Of a stretch of 56,918 bases of DNA, positions 1 to 8,286 are shown piece after piece. Origin of the DNA: Belliella filtrata (GTDB lineage: Bacteria; Bacteroidota; Bacteroidia; Cytophagales; Cyclobacteriaceae); contig NZ_JAKZGP010000030.1 of the NCBI RefSeq assembly GCF_022549775.1, positions 1-56,918 of the forward strand. Reading direction: 5' to 3'. How positions within the stretch are numbered: the first letter of the stretch is position 1; each line of letters begins with the position of its first letter. The notes under the pieces are model-generated. The model had not been told where the DNA came from and searched no databases. It worked only from the letters and a program-made list of their open reading frames with translations. Made by a program: the position numbers and the translations under genes.

Positions 1-135
1 CCTAAAACCCAAATCAAAAACTAATATAGCGAATGCTAATATGCTAATAGATTGAATTATAGTATTATTCAATTCAAATAATTTCCGGATCTTTAAGATC
101 CTTTCATCTGGACTTGTGAAAAATTTACTTTCCAT
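1..135 (-). CDS. possible N-terminal fragment of a small membrane protein, cut by the window edge
   Basis: Reading leftward from an ATG at 135, the frame stays open for 45 codons to the window edge. The start is MESKFFTSPDERILKIRKLF and is followed by a hydrophobic stretch (about residues 25-43) ending in VFDLGF, which could be a membrane segment. I do not recognise a family. The polar N-terminus followed by a hydrophobic helix is protein-like, but the region is very AT-rich and the frame is short, so chance is possible. Only the neighbouring sequence can decide. Confidence 0.4.
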   Translation of the reverse strand, partial: MESKFFTSPDERILKIRKLFELNNTIIQSISILAFAILVFDLGFR

Positions 136-297
136 ATCTTTAAAGAATCGGAAAGGTATTAAAATAGAAATAAAGAGAAAAGGTTATTCAATAAATTCAA
201 CATTAATCTAAACACTAGCCCTGATAATGTTTACCCTCTATTAATAGGGTGTTTCATTATAGACTCAATTAAATCTAATTAAGTCAGTTTTTCAAAA

Positions 298-582
298 TCA
301 TTTTTTCTTCAACCCCTTTCCCTTTTTTTTGCTCCCTTTTCTTTTTTTCTGATACTTCATTTCATGCATTTGAATACATTTTTTAATTGCTTTTTGGTCA
401 TCAGAAAAAGCATTCTCACTCATTAAACTATTGCTTAATCCTAAATTTTGAGAATTACCCAATTTTGACTCAATTTCTTGGAAAAGCGTACTTAATTTAA
501 TCACATCTTCTGTAAATCGGTTCGAAACAGGTAAAGTTTTGCCCAGTCGATCATTCAGTAAAGGATTTTCTCCAGACCGCAA
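298..582 (-). CDS. small hypothetical protein with lysine-rich tail
   Basis: The frame encodes 94 residues starting from a TTG, because a stop codon lies just upstream (586-588) and no ATG is available before residue 54. It has a mixed polar, probably helical middle (about 25-70) and a very basic C-terminus rich in KKK/KGK from about residue 78. Such a tail could bind nucleic acid, but that is inference. It faces away from the gene at 633. The lack of an ATG means it may be a remnant of a longer broken gene. No family recognised. Confidence 0.35.
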   Translation of the reverse strand: MRSGENPLLNDRLGKTLPVSNRFTEDVIKLSTLFQEIESKLGNSQNLGLSNSLMSENAFSDDQKAIKKCIQMHEMKYQKKRKGSKKKGKGLKKK

Positions 583-632
583 CGACTAATAATCTGAATA
601 CTTTACTAAGTGCTGGAAAAACAGAATATGAA

Positions 633-1277
633 ATGCACAAGTTTGAAAATCCGATTTCACTTGGGAACCACCACCTACGTCAAGCATTAAAAGATATAAT
701 TGAAACTGATTTCACCATAGGTTATGAACAACTTCTAAAAGCTTATGCTAATACTTCCATTGACCAAGATATCGTAAGAGATCATGTGCTTTTGAATTTA
801 CTAACCAAGGTTGAACAAGTGATGATAGACTCTTACCCGATAAACAAACCATCATATCGTTCAAGTCGTTTAATTGGCACAGTCTATTTCTTATTACAAA
901 AATATAACTCAGCCATTCAATTTCTAAAGCCTTGTTTAAGGCACGATGACAGTAGTATTGCCCATAACTTGTGTGCCAAAAGCCTGTGGCATCTTAAGGA
1001 ATTTCACAAATCCTTAATGATGGCCGATAAAGCACTTTCTTTAGTGGAGAATTCAAGAAATTTTCTTCTGAAAACCACTATTTTAAATCCCTATTTAGAG
1101 GAGAACACAAACAACGATCTCGTTAGCAAAAGCTTTTATTTGGAGTATAATATCGCGGCATTAAATCTTAGTGCCACAAATCAGGAAGCATATGAAGCAA
1201 TACTAGCTTTTACAACTAGAGAGGGTATAAAAGTTGACCTACCCTCTATATATAATATTCAAGAAAGAAGTCCTTAA
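633..1277 (+). CDS. hypothetical TPR-like helical protein, probably frameshifted at its 3' end
   Basis: The frame encodes 214 residues with no signal peptide. The region from about residue 60 to 135 looks like tetratricopeptide helix pairs (for example LIGTVYFLLQKYNSAIQFLK and SLWHLKEFHKSLMMADKALS, with the usual small/large spacing), so a protein-protein interaction role is likely. The open frame extends back to about 516 without another start codon, so ATG 633 is the first usable start. At the end it overlaps, by 44 nt and in a different frame, the acidic coding-like frame 1234-1515. A (TA)4 tract at 1247-1254 is a plausible slip site. Read together they would give one protein of about 300 residues. 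The partner and function are unknown. Confidence 0.55.
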   Translation: MHKFENPISLGNHHLRQALKDIIETDFTIGYEQLLKAYANTSIDQDIVRDHVLLNLLTKVEQVMIDSYPINKPSYRSSRLIGTVYFLLQKYNSAIQFLKPCLRHDDSSIAHNLCAKSLWHLKEFHKSLMMADKALSLVENSRNFLLKTTILNPYLEENTNNDLVSKSFYLEYNIAALNLSATNQEAYEAILAFTTREGIKVDLPSIYNIQERSP

Positions 1278-1515
1278 AAAAAATATAGATCGTACTTTTT
1301 TTGACAATATTCTTCAATCTATCAAGAAAAACAAAAGGAAATTGGTTCAAAGTGCTATTAAACCTGATCATCAAGAAAATGAAGTAGGGGACTTAAAAGA
1401 AGATGAATCATTGTTGTTAACTATTGATGAGTTGAGTGATGATATTTCTGATGAAGAATTAATTGAAGATATGATTCATGAATTCTTTGATGATGAAACT
1501 AATGAGTATTATTAA
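1234..1515 (+). pseudogene. acidic C-terminal continuation of the TPR-like gene in a shifted frame
   Basis: This 93-codon frame has no good start: it would begin at a TTG, directly after a stop at 1228-1230, and has no clear ribosome binding site. Its sequence is strongly protein-like: a basic helical part (about 10-45) then an acidic tail (IDELSDDISDEELIEDMIHE). It overlaps the end of the 633-1277 frame. Joining the two needs a shift of +1 (or -2) near 1231-1277. Loss of one TA unit from the TATATATA tract at 1247-1254 would explain it. It could also be a separate translationally coupled gene, which I think is less likely. Confidence 0.45.
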
Positions 1516-1899
1516 AGAAAATAGATTTAGGTTTCAGTAAGCTATTGGAAAACTAATTAGAGGTTAATAGAATTGACCTGATTACATTTTGATCTTGATC
1601 GATCTATGTATTTGTCCGTTTTGGATGTCCGTATAACAACAATTTTTCGTATATTTGATCAAGACGTTTTCAAGTTCATCGGCACTCAAACTGGTTCAAA
1701 AAAAATGAGAACTGAACGGTGAACTGCTTGAAACTTTCTTTGGTAAGTAGTTGATAAAAAGAGATTTACAGGATAGGGTGGTCGTCCAGTCACTCCGACA
1801 TAATTCAAATCCTTGTTTTTTTAGGGGAATTACTCGCATCTTTGTCCGATAAATAGATTTCATCCAACCAATTAATTCATCACTTAGATAATAAACACT
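1516..1899. other. intergenic stretch without a convincing gene
   Basis: The 384 bases between the TPR-like gene and the PAP2 gene hold no convincing coding frame; the one antisense frame (1696-1914) has no recognisable content and overlaps the PAP2 start. A TATATTTG at 1650-1657 matches the Bacteroidota -7 consensus but lies about 240 nt from the next start and lacks a well-spaced upstream box. Confidence 0.5.
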
Positions 1900-2562
1900 G
1901 TGATTCATTCCCAAAATAAGATTTCCACTTTTACCATTTGTATGATCGTGACAAGCATATTTTTTAGCCTTTTGATATTTTTTTATGGAAGTGAGTTCAT
2001 TTCACTCACTGTCAATGCCCACCATAATCCTTTCTTGGATGTATTTTTCAAGTACAATACACACCTTGGAGACGGATTGATCTTTCTACTTTTCATACCC
2101 GTTATCTTTATGCGAAAGTATAGCTATGGCTTGATGGTGAAATTGGCTATAGTGATTCACATGATTATTGTTTTTGTGGGCAAACAGATCATATTTCATG
2201 GTGAGCCGAGACCCATGAGTGTATTTGAAGGGATGTCGCTTCATTTAGTGGATGGTGTGAAGATTGCCTACCTCAACTCTTTTCCCTCTGGACACACAGC
2301 AACAGTGTTTCTTTTGGCAGCTATACTTGCTTTAGGCAAACCAGTAAAGCCAGTATATCAAGTCTTGATCTTTCTTGCTGCGGTCGTTGTTGGTTTTAGC
2401 AGGGTTTACTTGATGCAGCATTTCTTGATCGATGTCCTTGCAGGCATGTGGGTCGGGTACAGTTCATTTTGTATTGCGAGCTACCTGGTTGCTAAGTTTC
2501 CCGAATCTTGGAGAGAATTTCACTTGGGGGAATATTTCCAAGCTAAGTTATCTAGCCACTAA
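1900..2562 (+). CDS. PAP2-family membrane phosphatase
   Basis: This is a 220-residue integral membrane protein of the PAP2 superfamily (lipid phosphate or undecaprenyl-pyrophosphate phosphatases), which removes phosphate from membrane lipids at the outer face of the inner membrane. Visible motifs are K95 followed by R104-P105 (a loose first motif, with eight instead of six residues between K and RP), PSGH at 129-132, and SR-x5-H-x3-D with S167, R168, H174 and D178. H174 is the expected phosphate-accepting nucleophile. There are about five or six hydrophobic segments. The start is GTG at 1900; ATG at 1942 is an alternative. It converges with the glycosyltransferase gene, six bases away. The exact substrate cannot be read from sequence. 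Confidence 0.88.
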   Translation: MIHSQNKISTFTICMIVTSIFFSLLIFFYGSEFISLTVNAHHNPFLDVFFKYNTHLGDGLIFLLFIPVIFMRKYSYGLMVKLAIVIHMIIVFVGKQIIFHGEPRPMSVFEGMSLHLVDGVKIAYLNSFPSGHTATVFLLAAILALGKPVKPVYQVLIFLAAVVVGFSRVYLMQHFLIDVLAGMWVGYSSFCIASYLVAKFPESWREFHLGEYFQAKLSSH

Positions 2563-2567
2563 TCCAT

Positions 2568-4145
2568 TTACCTTGGAGACTCTTCGAGCTGAACAATTAC
2601 CGTTATGGGGGTTTCGAAAAGATCGTTTGCCTCGGTTAGTATTTTGAATGTGTAGCCCTCATCTTCAAATTGCTGAAGTGAACTTTTTCTCGTAATTATC
2701 AAATCCCCTGTTTTGGCAGTTACGGGATCTATCAAAGGAATAGGTCGCTGCAGGTAAAAGACAAAAGAAGGGTTTGGGATTCCATAGTAATAGATGTTTT
2801 CTTGACCCTCCCATATATGCTGTGTTTTGAAGACGGGGTTTTGCTTGTCTATAGCAGGCATCACCCAAAGTAGAAAAATAAGTGTGACCGTGGCCAAGCT
2901 AAAAGCAAGACTTCCGAAAGCATAAGGTAGTTTTTTTCTGAAAGTAAAGAAAAATGAAAGTGCCAAGGGTATCAAGGCTATCAAAAAAAGATAGGCCATA
3001 GGATGGATATCTTTAATATAGTCGATTTGAGCAAGGCCAAAACTCCCGCCAATTCCTAGTCCTAAGACCAATATTGTACTTGTAAAAAGAAGGGTAAGTT
3101 GAATTTTTTGATTTAATCGATCACTAATGAATATGGCCAATAGGATCATAAGCCAAGGATATGCCGGTGTGGTATAATTGGGAAGTCTCGTAGATGCAAA
3201 GCTAAAAAACACGATAACAGCCACCGATGCAATGCTTGCGAATAGCAAAACATCAGGTTTTTGTCCAATTGCCTCCTTTTTTGACTTCAAGACAAATCGA
3301 AAAGCTGCTGGAATGTATAGTACAAATGGGAATATACCCAATGCCACGAATAGCCATGTTTTCAAAAACAAGCCTCCATGTCCTTCCATTGGTGCTCCAA
3401 ATCTTGACAAGTTATGGGTCAAGAAAAACTCTTCTAGCCAGTTGCCGCCTGTTCGGACACCTACCAGAATGTACCATGAGCTAGCGATGGCAAGTAGCAT
3501 CACGATAGGGCCAATTCGGAACCAGGGGCCTAGCCTAAACTCCCTTTTGAGAATGATAAAGGCAAGAAAAGTTACTGTATAAAGCAATATAGCAACTGGG
3601 CCCTTTGTCAATGTCGCCAATGCTAAGAAGGCATAGGAAATGTATTGAAGTTTTGGCTCTTGGTAGTTGCCTTGGTAGTATCTGAATCCATACAGGTAGG
3701 ATACTGTCAAAAATGAGATCAGAAATGGATCAGGCACTGCCATGTGAAATTGGATCATCCAATGGATGTTTGCAATACTAAGTAGAAGGTAAAAGATGGT
3801 AGCTCGATCTCCAAACTGTTTTTTGAGGAAGGCAGCACACATCCCAATACAAAACAAGCCCGCTAATGCTGGGAAAAAACGAGCTCCAAATGGTGAATAA
3901 CCAAAAAGCTTGTACCCCGCCATGAAAAAGTAATAGTGTAATGGAGGCTTATCAAACCTTGGCTGATCGTTGAAAGTTGGAAGGATAAAATCGTTCCTTT
4001 CTAGCATTTCATATGCTGCCACTGCATTTTTTGCTTCATCTAGGGCATAGATACTTAGCTTCCCAATGCCAGAAAAGTGGAGCAAGACAAGCATGCCGAA
4101 GAGTAGGATGTAAAGAATATTTTGCTTAGAAAGGGTCGAATTCAT
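2568..4145 (-). CDS. GT39/ArnT-type glycosyltransferase, integral membrane
   Basis: This protein of about 525 residues has roughly a dozen hydrophobic segments and the hallmarks of GT-C glycosyltransferases of the GT39/ArnT group (PMT_2-like). These use polyprenyl-phosphate sugars to glycosylate lipid A, proteins or other envelope acceptors on the periplasmic side. The acidic pair in the first external loop is present (D38-E39 counted from a TTG two codons upstream), followed by the typical segment FDKPPLHYYF. The ATG at 4145 is chosen over the TTG at 4151. The C-terminal 100 residues form a soluble periplasmic domain. It stands alone and converges with the PAP2 gene, which also acts on polyprenyl or lipid phosphates, but a functional link is only inference. 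Confidence 0.88.
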   Translation of the reverse strand: MNSTLSKQNILYILLFGMLVLLHFSGIGKLSIYALDEAKNAVAAYEMLERNDFILPTFNDQPRFDKPPLHYYFFMAGYKLFGYSPFGARFFPALAGLFCIGMCAAFLKKQFGDRATIFYLLLSIANIHWMIQFHMAVPDPFLISFLTVSYLYGFRYYQGNYQEPKLQYISYAFLALATLTKGPVAILLYTVTFLAFIILKREFRLGPWFRIGPIVMLLAIASSWYILVGVRTGGNWLEEFFLTHNLSRFGAPMEGHGGLFLKTWLFVALGIFPFVLYIPAAFRFVLKSKKEAIGQKPDVLLFASIASVAVIVFFSFASTRLPNYTTPAYPWLMILLAIFISDRLNQKIQLTLLFTSTILVLGLGIGGSFGLAQIDYIKDIHPMAYLFLIALIPLALSFFFTFRKKLPYAFGSLAFSLATVTLIFLLWVMPAIDKQNPVFKTQHIWEGQENIYYYGIPNPSFVFYLQRPIPLIDPVTAKTGDLIITRKSSLQQFEDEGYTFKILTEANDLFETPITVIVQLEESPR

Positions 4146-4198
4146 GTCCAAAATTAAGACATGAAATGGTAAATCCCATAAGCTTTCATTTTACTTGA

Positions 4199-4206
4199 CA
4201 AATATA
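4199..4206 (-). promoter_or_regulatory. candidate -7 element of the glycosyltransferase gene
   Basis: On the minus strand this reads TATATTTG, matching the Bacteroidota -7 consensus TANNTTTG, and would give a leader of about 45 nt to the ATG at 4145. No well-spaced TTG box is evident and the region is AT-rich, so it is weak. Confidence 0.3.
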
Positions 4207-4254
4207 TCAAGTTTATCAAAAGAGAAATTGGATTATATAATGCCTAAAATCCGC

Positions 4255-4300
4255 AGACCTTTCAGTTATTAGAAATAATCAAGAGAAATCTGGAAGGTCT
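4255..4300. repeat. interrupted palindrome AGACCTTTCAG / CTGGAAGGTCT
   Basis: Arms at 4255-4265 and 4290-4300 pair over 11 positions with one wobble, and the loop contains a second small pairing (TTATT with AATAA). It lies between two minus-strand genes, downstream of the TRIC gene. There is no T-run in either direction, so it is not a typical terminator; it resembles a dispersed palindromic repeat. Confidence 0.5.
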
Positions 4301-4358
4301 ATTGGCACTATAAATAATAGATTAAAGCATTTTCTTGTGTATTTCAGGAATACTTCGA

Positions 4359-5069
4359 TCAATCCAAAGTGGGGAGGCTAAGCTTGTATTTTACTGCAAT
4401 CAGCCTGATACTGATCACGACAGACATCGATATCAAAAGATTATAGTCTCTCTCAAGTCCAACATGATTGAGAATCAGGTATAAAATAGCGCCTGCCAGA
4501 CAAGCTGAAGCGTAAATCTCTTTTCTGAAAAGTATAGGAATTTCATTGGTCAATGTATCTCGCAAAACACCACCCATTACAGCTGAAAACATCCCCATGA
4601 TAGCGGCGATTTCTACACTAGCCCCTAGGCTAAGGGCTTTTTCAACCCCAAGAACTGTAAAGAATCCAATCCCGAGGGTATCAAACAAAAACATGGTTCT
4701 TCTTAACTTTAGCAAGTGTTTTTGAAAAAGGAAAGCAGCAATGATTCCTCCAAATATCGCATATAGTACATGAACATCTCCAATCCACACCAAAGGATAG
4801 CTGCCTAAAAGAATATCTCTCAAACTACCACCTCCAATCGCTGTGATAAATCCTGTGAAGCCAGCGCCAAACAGATCATGCTCTCGGCCTCTTACAGCCA
4901 AAGCACCAGAAATAGCAAATACAAAGGCTCCTGCCAATTCTAATGGGTATTGTAAATCCAAGGCTTGTGTTTTTATTAGTTTAAGCTTGGCTAAGTTAAG
5001 CAAAATGAAGATTGGAAATGTAAGGTTTGTATTAATATTCACGCCCTTTGTAGCGTTTACTTTATACAT
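4359..5069 (-). CDS. TRIC/YicG family (UPF0126) membrane protein
   Basis: This integral membrane protein has two related halves of three helices each, typical for bacterial TRIC-type cation channels (YicG family). The conserved glycine-rich elements are present twice: AIGGGSLRDILLG in the first half and VMGGVLRDTLTNE in the second. Members form trimers and conduct monovalent cations; the bacterial physiological role is unclear. The frame is open up to an ATG at 5144, but that would overlap the divergent Kazal gene at 5098, so I place the start at ATG 5069 (236 residues). Homologous proteins usually begin only a few residues before the DLQYPLELAG segment, so an even later non-ATG start is possible. 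Family assignment is secure; start is not. Confidence 0.85.
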   Translation of the reverse strand: MYKVNATKGVNINTNLTFPIFILLNLAKLKLIKTQALDLQYPLELAGAFVFAISGALAVRGREHDLFGAGFTGFITAIGGGSLRDILLGSYPLVWIGDVHVLYAIFGGIIAAFLFQKHLLKLRRTMFLFDTLGIGFFTVLGVEKALSLGASVEIAAIMGMFSAVMGGVLRDTLTNEIPILFRKEIYASACLAGAILYLILNHVGLERDYNLLISMSVVISIRLIAVKYKLSLPTLD

Positions 5070-5097
5070 CTCGTCTAGTTGAAAAAATGTCACTACT

Positions 5098-5337
5098 ATG
5101 AAATACTTGAAAATTAGCTTTTTACTTTGGTTGGTGATGGCCATTGCTGCATTTCAATGTGAAGACATGGCACCAAACGAATTGGTGGACTGTATCGATC
5201 CAAATGATAAATACAAAGATTTAGCTTGTCTTATGATCTATGATCCAGTATGTGGCTGCGATCAAAAAACTTATGGCAATAGCTGCGAGGCTCAAAGGGC
5301 AGGAGTAAAATCCTACACAAAGGGGGCCTGTGAATAG
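5098..5337 (+). CDS. small secreted Kazal-type protease inhibitor domain protein
   Basis: This 79-residue protein has a hydrophobic signal segment (about 4-19) and then a single Kazal-like domain. The core pattern is visible: C44, PVC at 50-52, a second Cys C54, the TYGN element and C63, then C78. Further cysteines are C21 and C32. Kazal domains bind and block serine proteases through an exposed loop. C21 follows the hydrophobic stretch, but the preceding residues (AFQ) are not a good lipobox, so secretion or lipidation are both possible. It is transcribed divergently from the TRIC gene with a very short gap. Such small proteins are often hypothetical in Bacteroidota; an inhibitory activity is family knowledge, not shown here. 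Confidence 0.82.
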   Translation: MKYLKISFLLWLVMAIAAFQCEDMAPNELVDCIDPNDKYKDLACLMIYDPVCGCDQKTYGNSCEAQRAGVKSYTKGACE

Positions 5338-5502
5338 TTATTTAAACATTCCTTGTTTGATAGGAGAGGTATTCTTTAATGCCTTAATCTCAAAGGTAAC
5401 CTATATGATCTGATTAGCGGTATTTTTACAGATATACATATTTTTTAAATTTTATCAGCATAATCCAAACTTGCGAGTCCATGATCTTGTTATAAGGTCA
5501 AT

Positions 5503-6603
5503 ATGAAAGGATTCAGATTTACAAAGTATATACCGCCGCAGGATCCTGAAAAAAACAATTTCGAAAACCTCCTGCAGATTTTTTTGCAACTCGTTACAAT
5601 GACTGGTGGTGACGTCGCTGAGGCGCTCAGTTGGTTAACTAATCTTGATAAACAATACAATCTCACTAATGCCAGCTATGGAATTGGTGACTTTATTGAT
5701 GAGCTCAAGTCAAAAGGTTACCTTACTGAAGAAAATCAAAAAGGAGAATTTAAAATCACTGGAAAAGCTGAGCAGACGATCAGGAAGTCAGCACTAGAGG
5801 AGATTTTCGGAAAATTGAAAAAGTCCAAAGGTGGTCAACACAAGACTACATTCTCTGGCCCAGGTGATGAAAAAGGGTCTGATAGGAGAAACTACTCCTT
5901 TGGTGATAATTTAGATCAGATTGCTTTGACAGACTCGCTGCGCAATGCCCAGGTGAACCACGGTTTTTCTGGGGATTACCTTCTTACAGAAGATGATCTT
6001 GAAGTGGTTGAAAACGAAATGCGTACCCAGACTTCAACAGTTTTGATGATTGATATCTCTCATTCCATGATTTTGTATGGGGAAGATAGGATTACTCCAG
6101 CTAAAAAGGTAGCTATGGCACTTGCCGAATTGATAAAAACTCGCTACCCAAAAGATACATTGGATGTGATTGTGTTCGGTAATGATGCCTGGCAGATTGA
6201 GATCAAAGATCTACCTTACTTGCAGGTCGGTCCTTATCATACCAATACAGTGGCAGGGTTAGAGCTGGCAATGGACCTTTTGAGAAGAAGAAAAAATCCC
6301 AACAAGCAAATTTTCATGATCACTGACGGTAAGCCCACTTGCTTGAAGGTTGGAATAAAGTATTATAAAAATAGCTTTGGGATAGATAGCAAAATCCTCA
6401 ATGAAACATTAAAGCTTGCTGCCCAATGTAGAAAATTGAAAATTCCCGTGACTACATTCATGATAGCTTCAGATCCTTATTTGAAGGAGTTTGTCAAAGA
6501 ATTCACAAAAGTCAATAACGGGAATGCTTACTACAGCAGTTTGAAAGGACTTGGAGATTTGATTTTTGAGGATTATAGAAAAAATAGAACGAAAAGATTT
6601 TAG
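5503..6603 (+). CDS. VWA-domain protein, partner of the following AAA+ ATPase
   Basis: This 366-residue cytoplasmic protein has no signal peptide. The N-terminal half (1-150) is charged and poorly recognisable. The second half is a von Willebrand A domain: the metal-binding DxSxS motif is D184-I-S186-H-S188, followed by the conserved threonine region near residue 245 and the FMITDGKPT strand. VWA domains bind partners through a divalent metal. The gene ends one nucleotide before the AAA+ gene begins, so both are co-translated. The pairing resembles the MoxR/VWA and magnesium-chelatase I/D arrangements, where the ATPase remodels or inserts cofactors into a target held by the VWA protein. The target here is unknown and no cofactor enzyme is adjacent. 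Confidence 0.87.
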   Translation: MKGFRFTKYIPPQDPEKNNFENLLQIFLQLVTMTGGDVAEALSWLTNLDKQYNLTNASYGIGDFIDELKSKGYLTEENQKGEFKITGKAEQTIRKSALEEIFGKLKKSKGGQHKTTFSGPGDEKGSDRRNYSFGDNLDQIALTDSLRNAQVNHGFSGDYLLTEDDLEVVENEMRTQTSTVLMIDISHSMILYGEDRITPAKKVAMALAELIKTRYPKDTLDVIVFGNDAWQIEIKDLPYLQVGPYHTNTVAGLELAMDLLRRRKNPNKQIFMITDGKPTCLKVGIKYYKNSFGIDSKILNETLKLAAQCRKLKIPVTTFMIASDPYLKEFVKEFTKVNNGNAYYSSLKGLGDLIFEDYRKNRTKRF

Positions 6604-6604
6604 A

Positions 6605-8134
6605 ATGATGGAATATAGTCAATTGAATACGAAAGATTTGTTGAAAATCAGGACTTTGGGAGAACTCAAAGCTGCGGGTTATGAATCAAAATCTATCAAG
6701 GAGGAACTGAGGCAAAATTTGATTAAGAGTATCAAGTCAGGAGAAAAAGTTTTTGAAGGGATTTGGGGCTATGAAGATACCGTGATCCCTGATATCGAGC
6801 GTGCCATACTTTCTCGTCACAATATCAACTTGCTTGGTCTCAGAGGTCAAGCAAAGACAAGGATAGCGCGAATGATGACATTTTTATTAGATGAATTTGT
6901 CCCAGTAGTAGAGGGGTCAGAGCTCAATGATGATCCGCTGATGCCTATTTCATCATTTGCTACCAGTCTCATAGCGACCAAAGGAGATCATACGCCGATC
7001 ACTTGGTGGCATCGAGCTGATCGATATACAGAAAAGCTTGCTACGCCAGATGTGTCTGTAGCGGATCTTATCGGTGATGTGGATCCTATCAAAGCAGCCA
7101 CGATGAAGCTTTCCTACAATGATGAGCGCGTGATACATTATGGACTTGTACCACGATCGCATCGCTCCATTTTTGTGATCAATGAGCTCCCAGATTTGCA
7201 AGCAAGAATACAAGTAGCGCTTTTCAACATCCTACAAGAAGGAGATATCCAGATCAGGGGATTCAAGTTAAGGTTACCTTTGGACATACAATTTGTATTC
7301 ACTGCCAACCCGGAAGATTATACCAATAGAGGATCTATCGTGACACCTCTCAAGGATAGAATAGAGAGTCAGATCATTACCCATTACCCAAAATCAATAG
7401 AGATAGGAAAGCAAATAACGTCTCAAGAAGCCAAGCTCGAAGGGAAGCCATTGGAGCAGATCTACATGCCAGAGTTAATGAAGGACTTGATCGAACAAAT
7501 TGCTATAGAGGCGAGGCATAGCGAGTATGTAGACGAGAAGAGTGGGGTTTCAGCGAGGTTGACGATTTCGGCTTATGAAAACTTAATCTCGGCAGCAGAA
7601 AGAAGGCTTTACATTCATGGCGAACAAAATACAGTCGTCAGGGTGTCTGATCTGATAGGCATCATTCCTGCAATAACAGGTAAAGTAGAGCTAGTCTATG
7701 AAGGTGAGCAAGAAGGAGCTGGACTTGTGGCTTACAACTTGATCGGTAAAGCCATTAGGACCATGTTTTCGGATTTTTTCCCTTCACCAGAACAGAAGAA
7801 AAAGGAAAAGACAGGAAATCCATACATTTTACCTTTGTCTTGGTTTGGAGAAGGGAATTCCTTAGATATCATTGCTTCACAATCTGACAAAGCTTATAAG
7901 ACAGCCTTGCATCAGGTTCCAGGATTAGAGGAAATTGTGACAACTCATGTCAAGCAACTCCATGAAAGGGAGAAGGAGTTTTTTATGGAGTTTGCCTTAC
8001 ATGGCTTGGCTGAATATAGTCAATTGAGTAAAAAACTTCTAGATACAGGCATGCAGTTTAAGGACTTGTTCAGCTCGATGTTTGATATGGGAGCTCCAGA
8101 TGAAGATGATTTTGAAGATGAAGAGGATCTGTGA
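6605..8134 (+). CDS. AAA+ ATPase of the magnesium-chelatase/MoxR type
   Basis: This 509-residue protein is a BchI/MoxR-like AAA+ ATPase. The Walker A motif is GLRGQAKT (78-85). The Walker B region is IFVINEL (190-195) with N-E instead of D-E; this asparagine is, as far as I recall, typical of this subfamily. It is followed by the pre-sensor insert and sensor 1 region ANPEDYTNRG (234-243) and an arginine-finger region (PLKDRIE). The C-terminus is acidic (EDDFEDEEDL). The start at 6605 is preferred because it follows the VWA stop codon directly; an upstream TTG in frame at 6566 lies inside the VWA gene. It acts with the VWA protein, probably as a chaperone-like remodelling pair. Confidence 0.88.
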   Translation: MMEYSQLNTKDLLKIRTLGELKAAGYESKSIKEELRQNLIKSIKSGEKVFEGIWGYEDTVIPDIERAILSRHNINLLGLRGQAKTRIARMMTFLLDEFVPVVEGSELNDDPLMPISSFATSLIATKGDHTPITWWHRADRYTEKLATPDVSVADLIGDVDPIKAATMKLSYNDERVIHYGLVPRSHRSIFVINELPDLQARIQVALFNILQEGDIQIRGFKLRLPLDIQFVFTANPEDYTNRGSIVTPLKDRIESQIITHYPKSIEIGKQITSQEAKLEGKPLEQIYMPELMKDLIEQIAIEARHSEYVDEKSGVSARLTISAYENLISAAERRLYIHGEQNTVVRVSDLIGIIPAITGKVELVYEGEQEGAGLVAYNLIGKAIRTMFSDFFPSPEQKKKEKTGNPYILPLSWFGEGNSLDIIASQSDKAYKTALHQVPGLEEIVTTHVKQLHEREKEFFMEFALHGLAEYSQLSKKLLDTGMQFKDLFSSMFDMGAPDEDDFEDEEDL

Positions 8135-8226
8135 TCATGCTGTCTTACACATTGCGTGCTCAAAATGTAGGCAGTTTTGCAAAGTATAATGTTATATCTT
8201 AATGCAATGAATGGACGGTTATAAAC

Positions 8227-8268
8227 AAAAAAAAGCCTTGCTCTTATAGAAAGATGCAAGGCTTTTTT
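8227..8268. terminator. bidirectional intrinsic terminator
   Basis: An 8-bp stem AGCCTTGC/GCAAGGCT (8234-8241 and 8256-8263) is flanked by an A-run on the left and a T-run on the right, so it works for both converging genes, the AAA+ ATPase and ndk. Confidence 0.9.
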
Positions 8269-8286
8269 GATGCTTTTAGCTGTTTT

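Noticed and set aside
1696-1914. 72-codon antisense frame before the PAP2 gene
   Set aside because: No recognisable content, overlaps the PAP2 start, and the region is otherwise non-coding.
3178-3582. 134-codon frame antisense to the glycosyltransferase gene
   Set aside because: Composition follows from the opposite-strand membrane protein; no independent start signal.
4149-4156. TAATTTTG on the minus strand before the glycosyltransferase ATG
   Set aside because: Too close to the ATG (3 nt); the element at 4199-4206 is a better, though still weak, candidate.
6566-6604. Upstream TTG extension of the AAA+ gene
   Set aside because: It would overlap the VWA gene by 38 nt; the ATG directly after the VWA stop fits better.
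7169-7190. Asn in the Walker B motif of the AAA+ ATPase as a loss of function
   Set aside because: I recall the same Asn-Glu in other members of this subfamily, so it is probably normal there.
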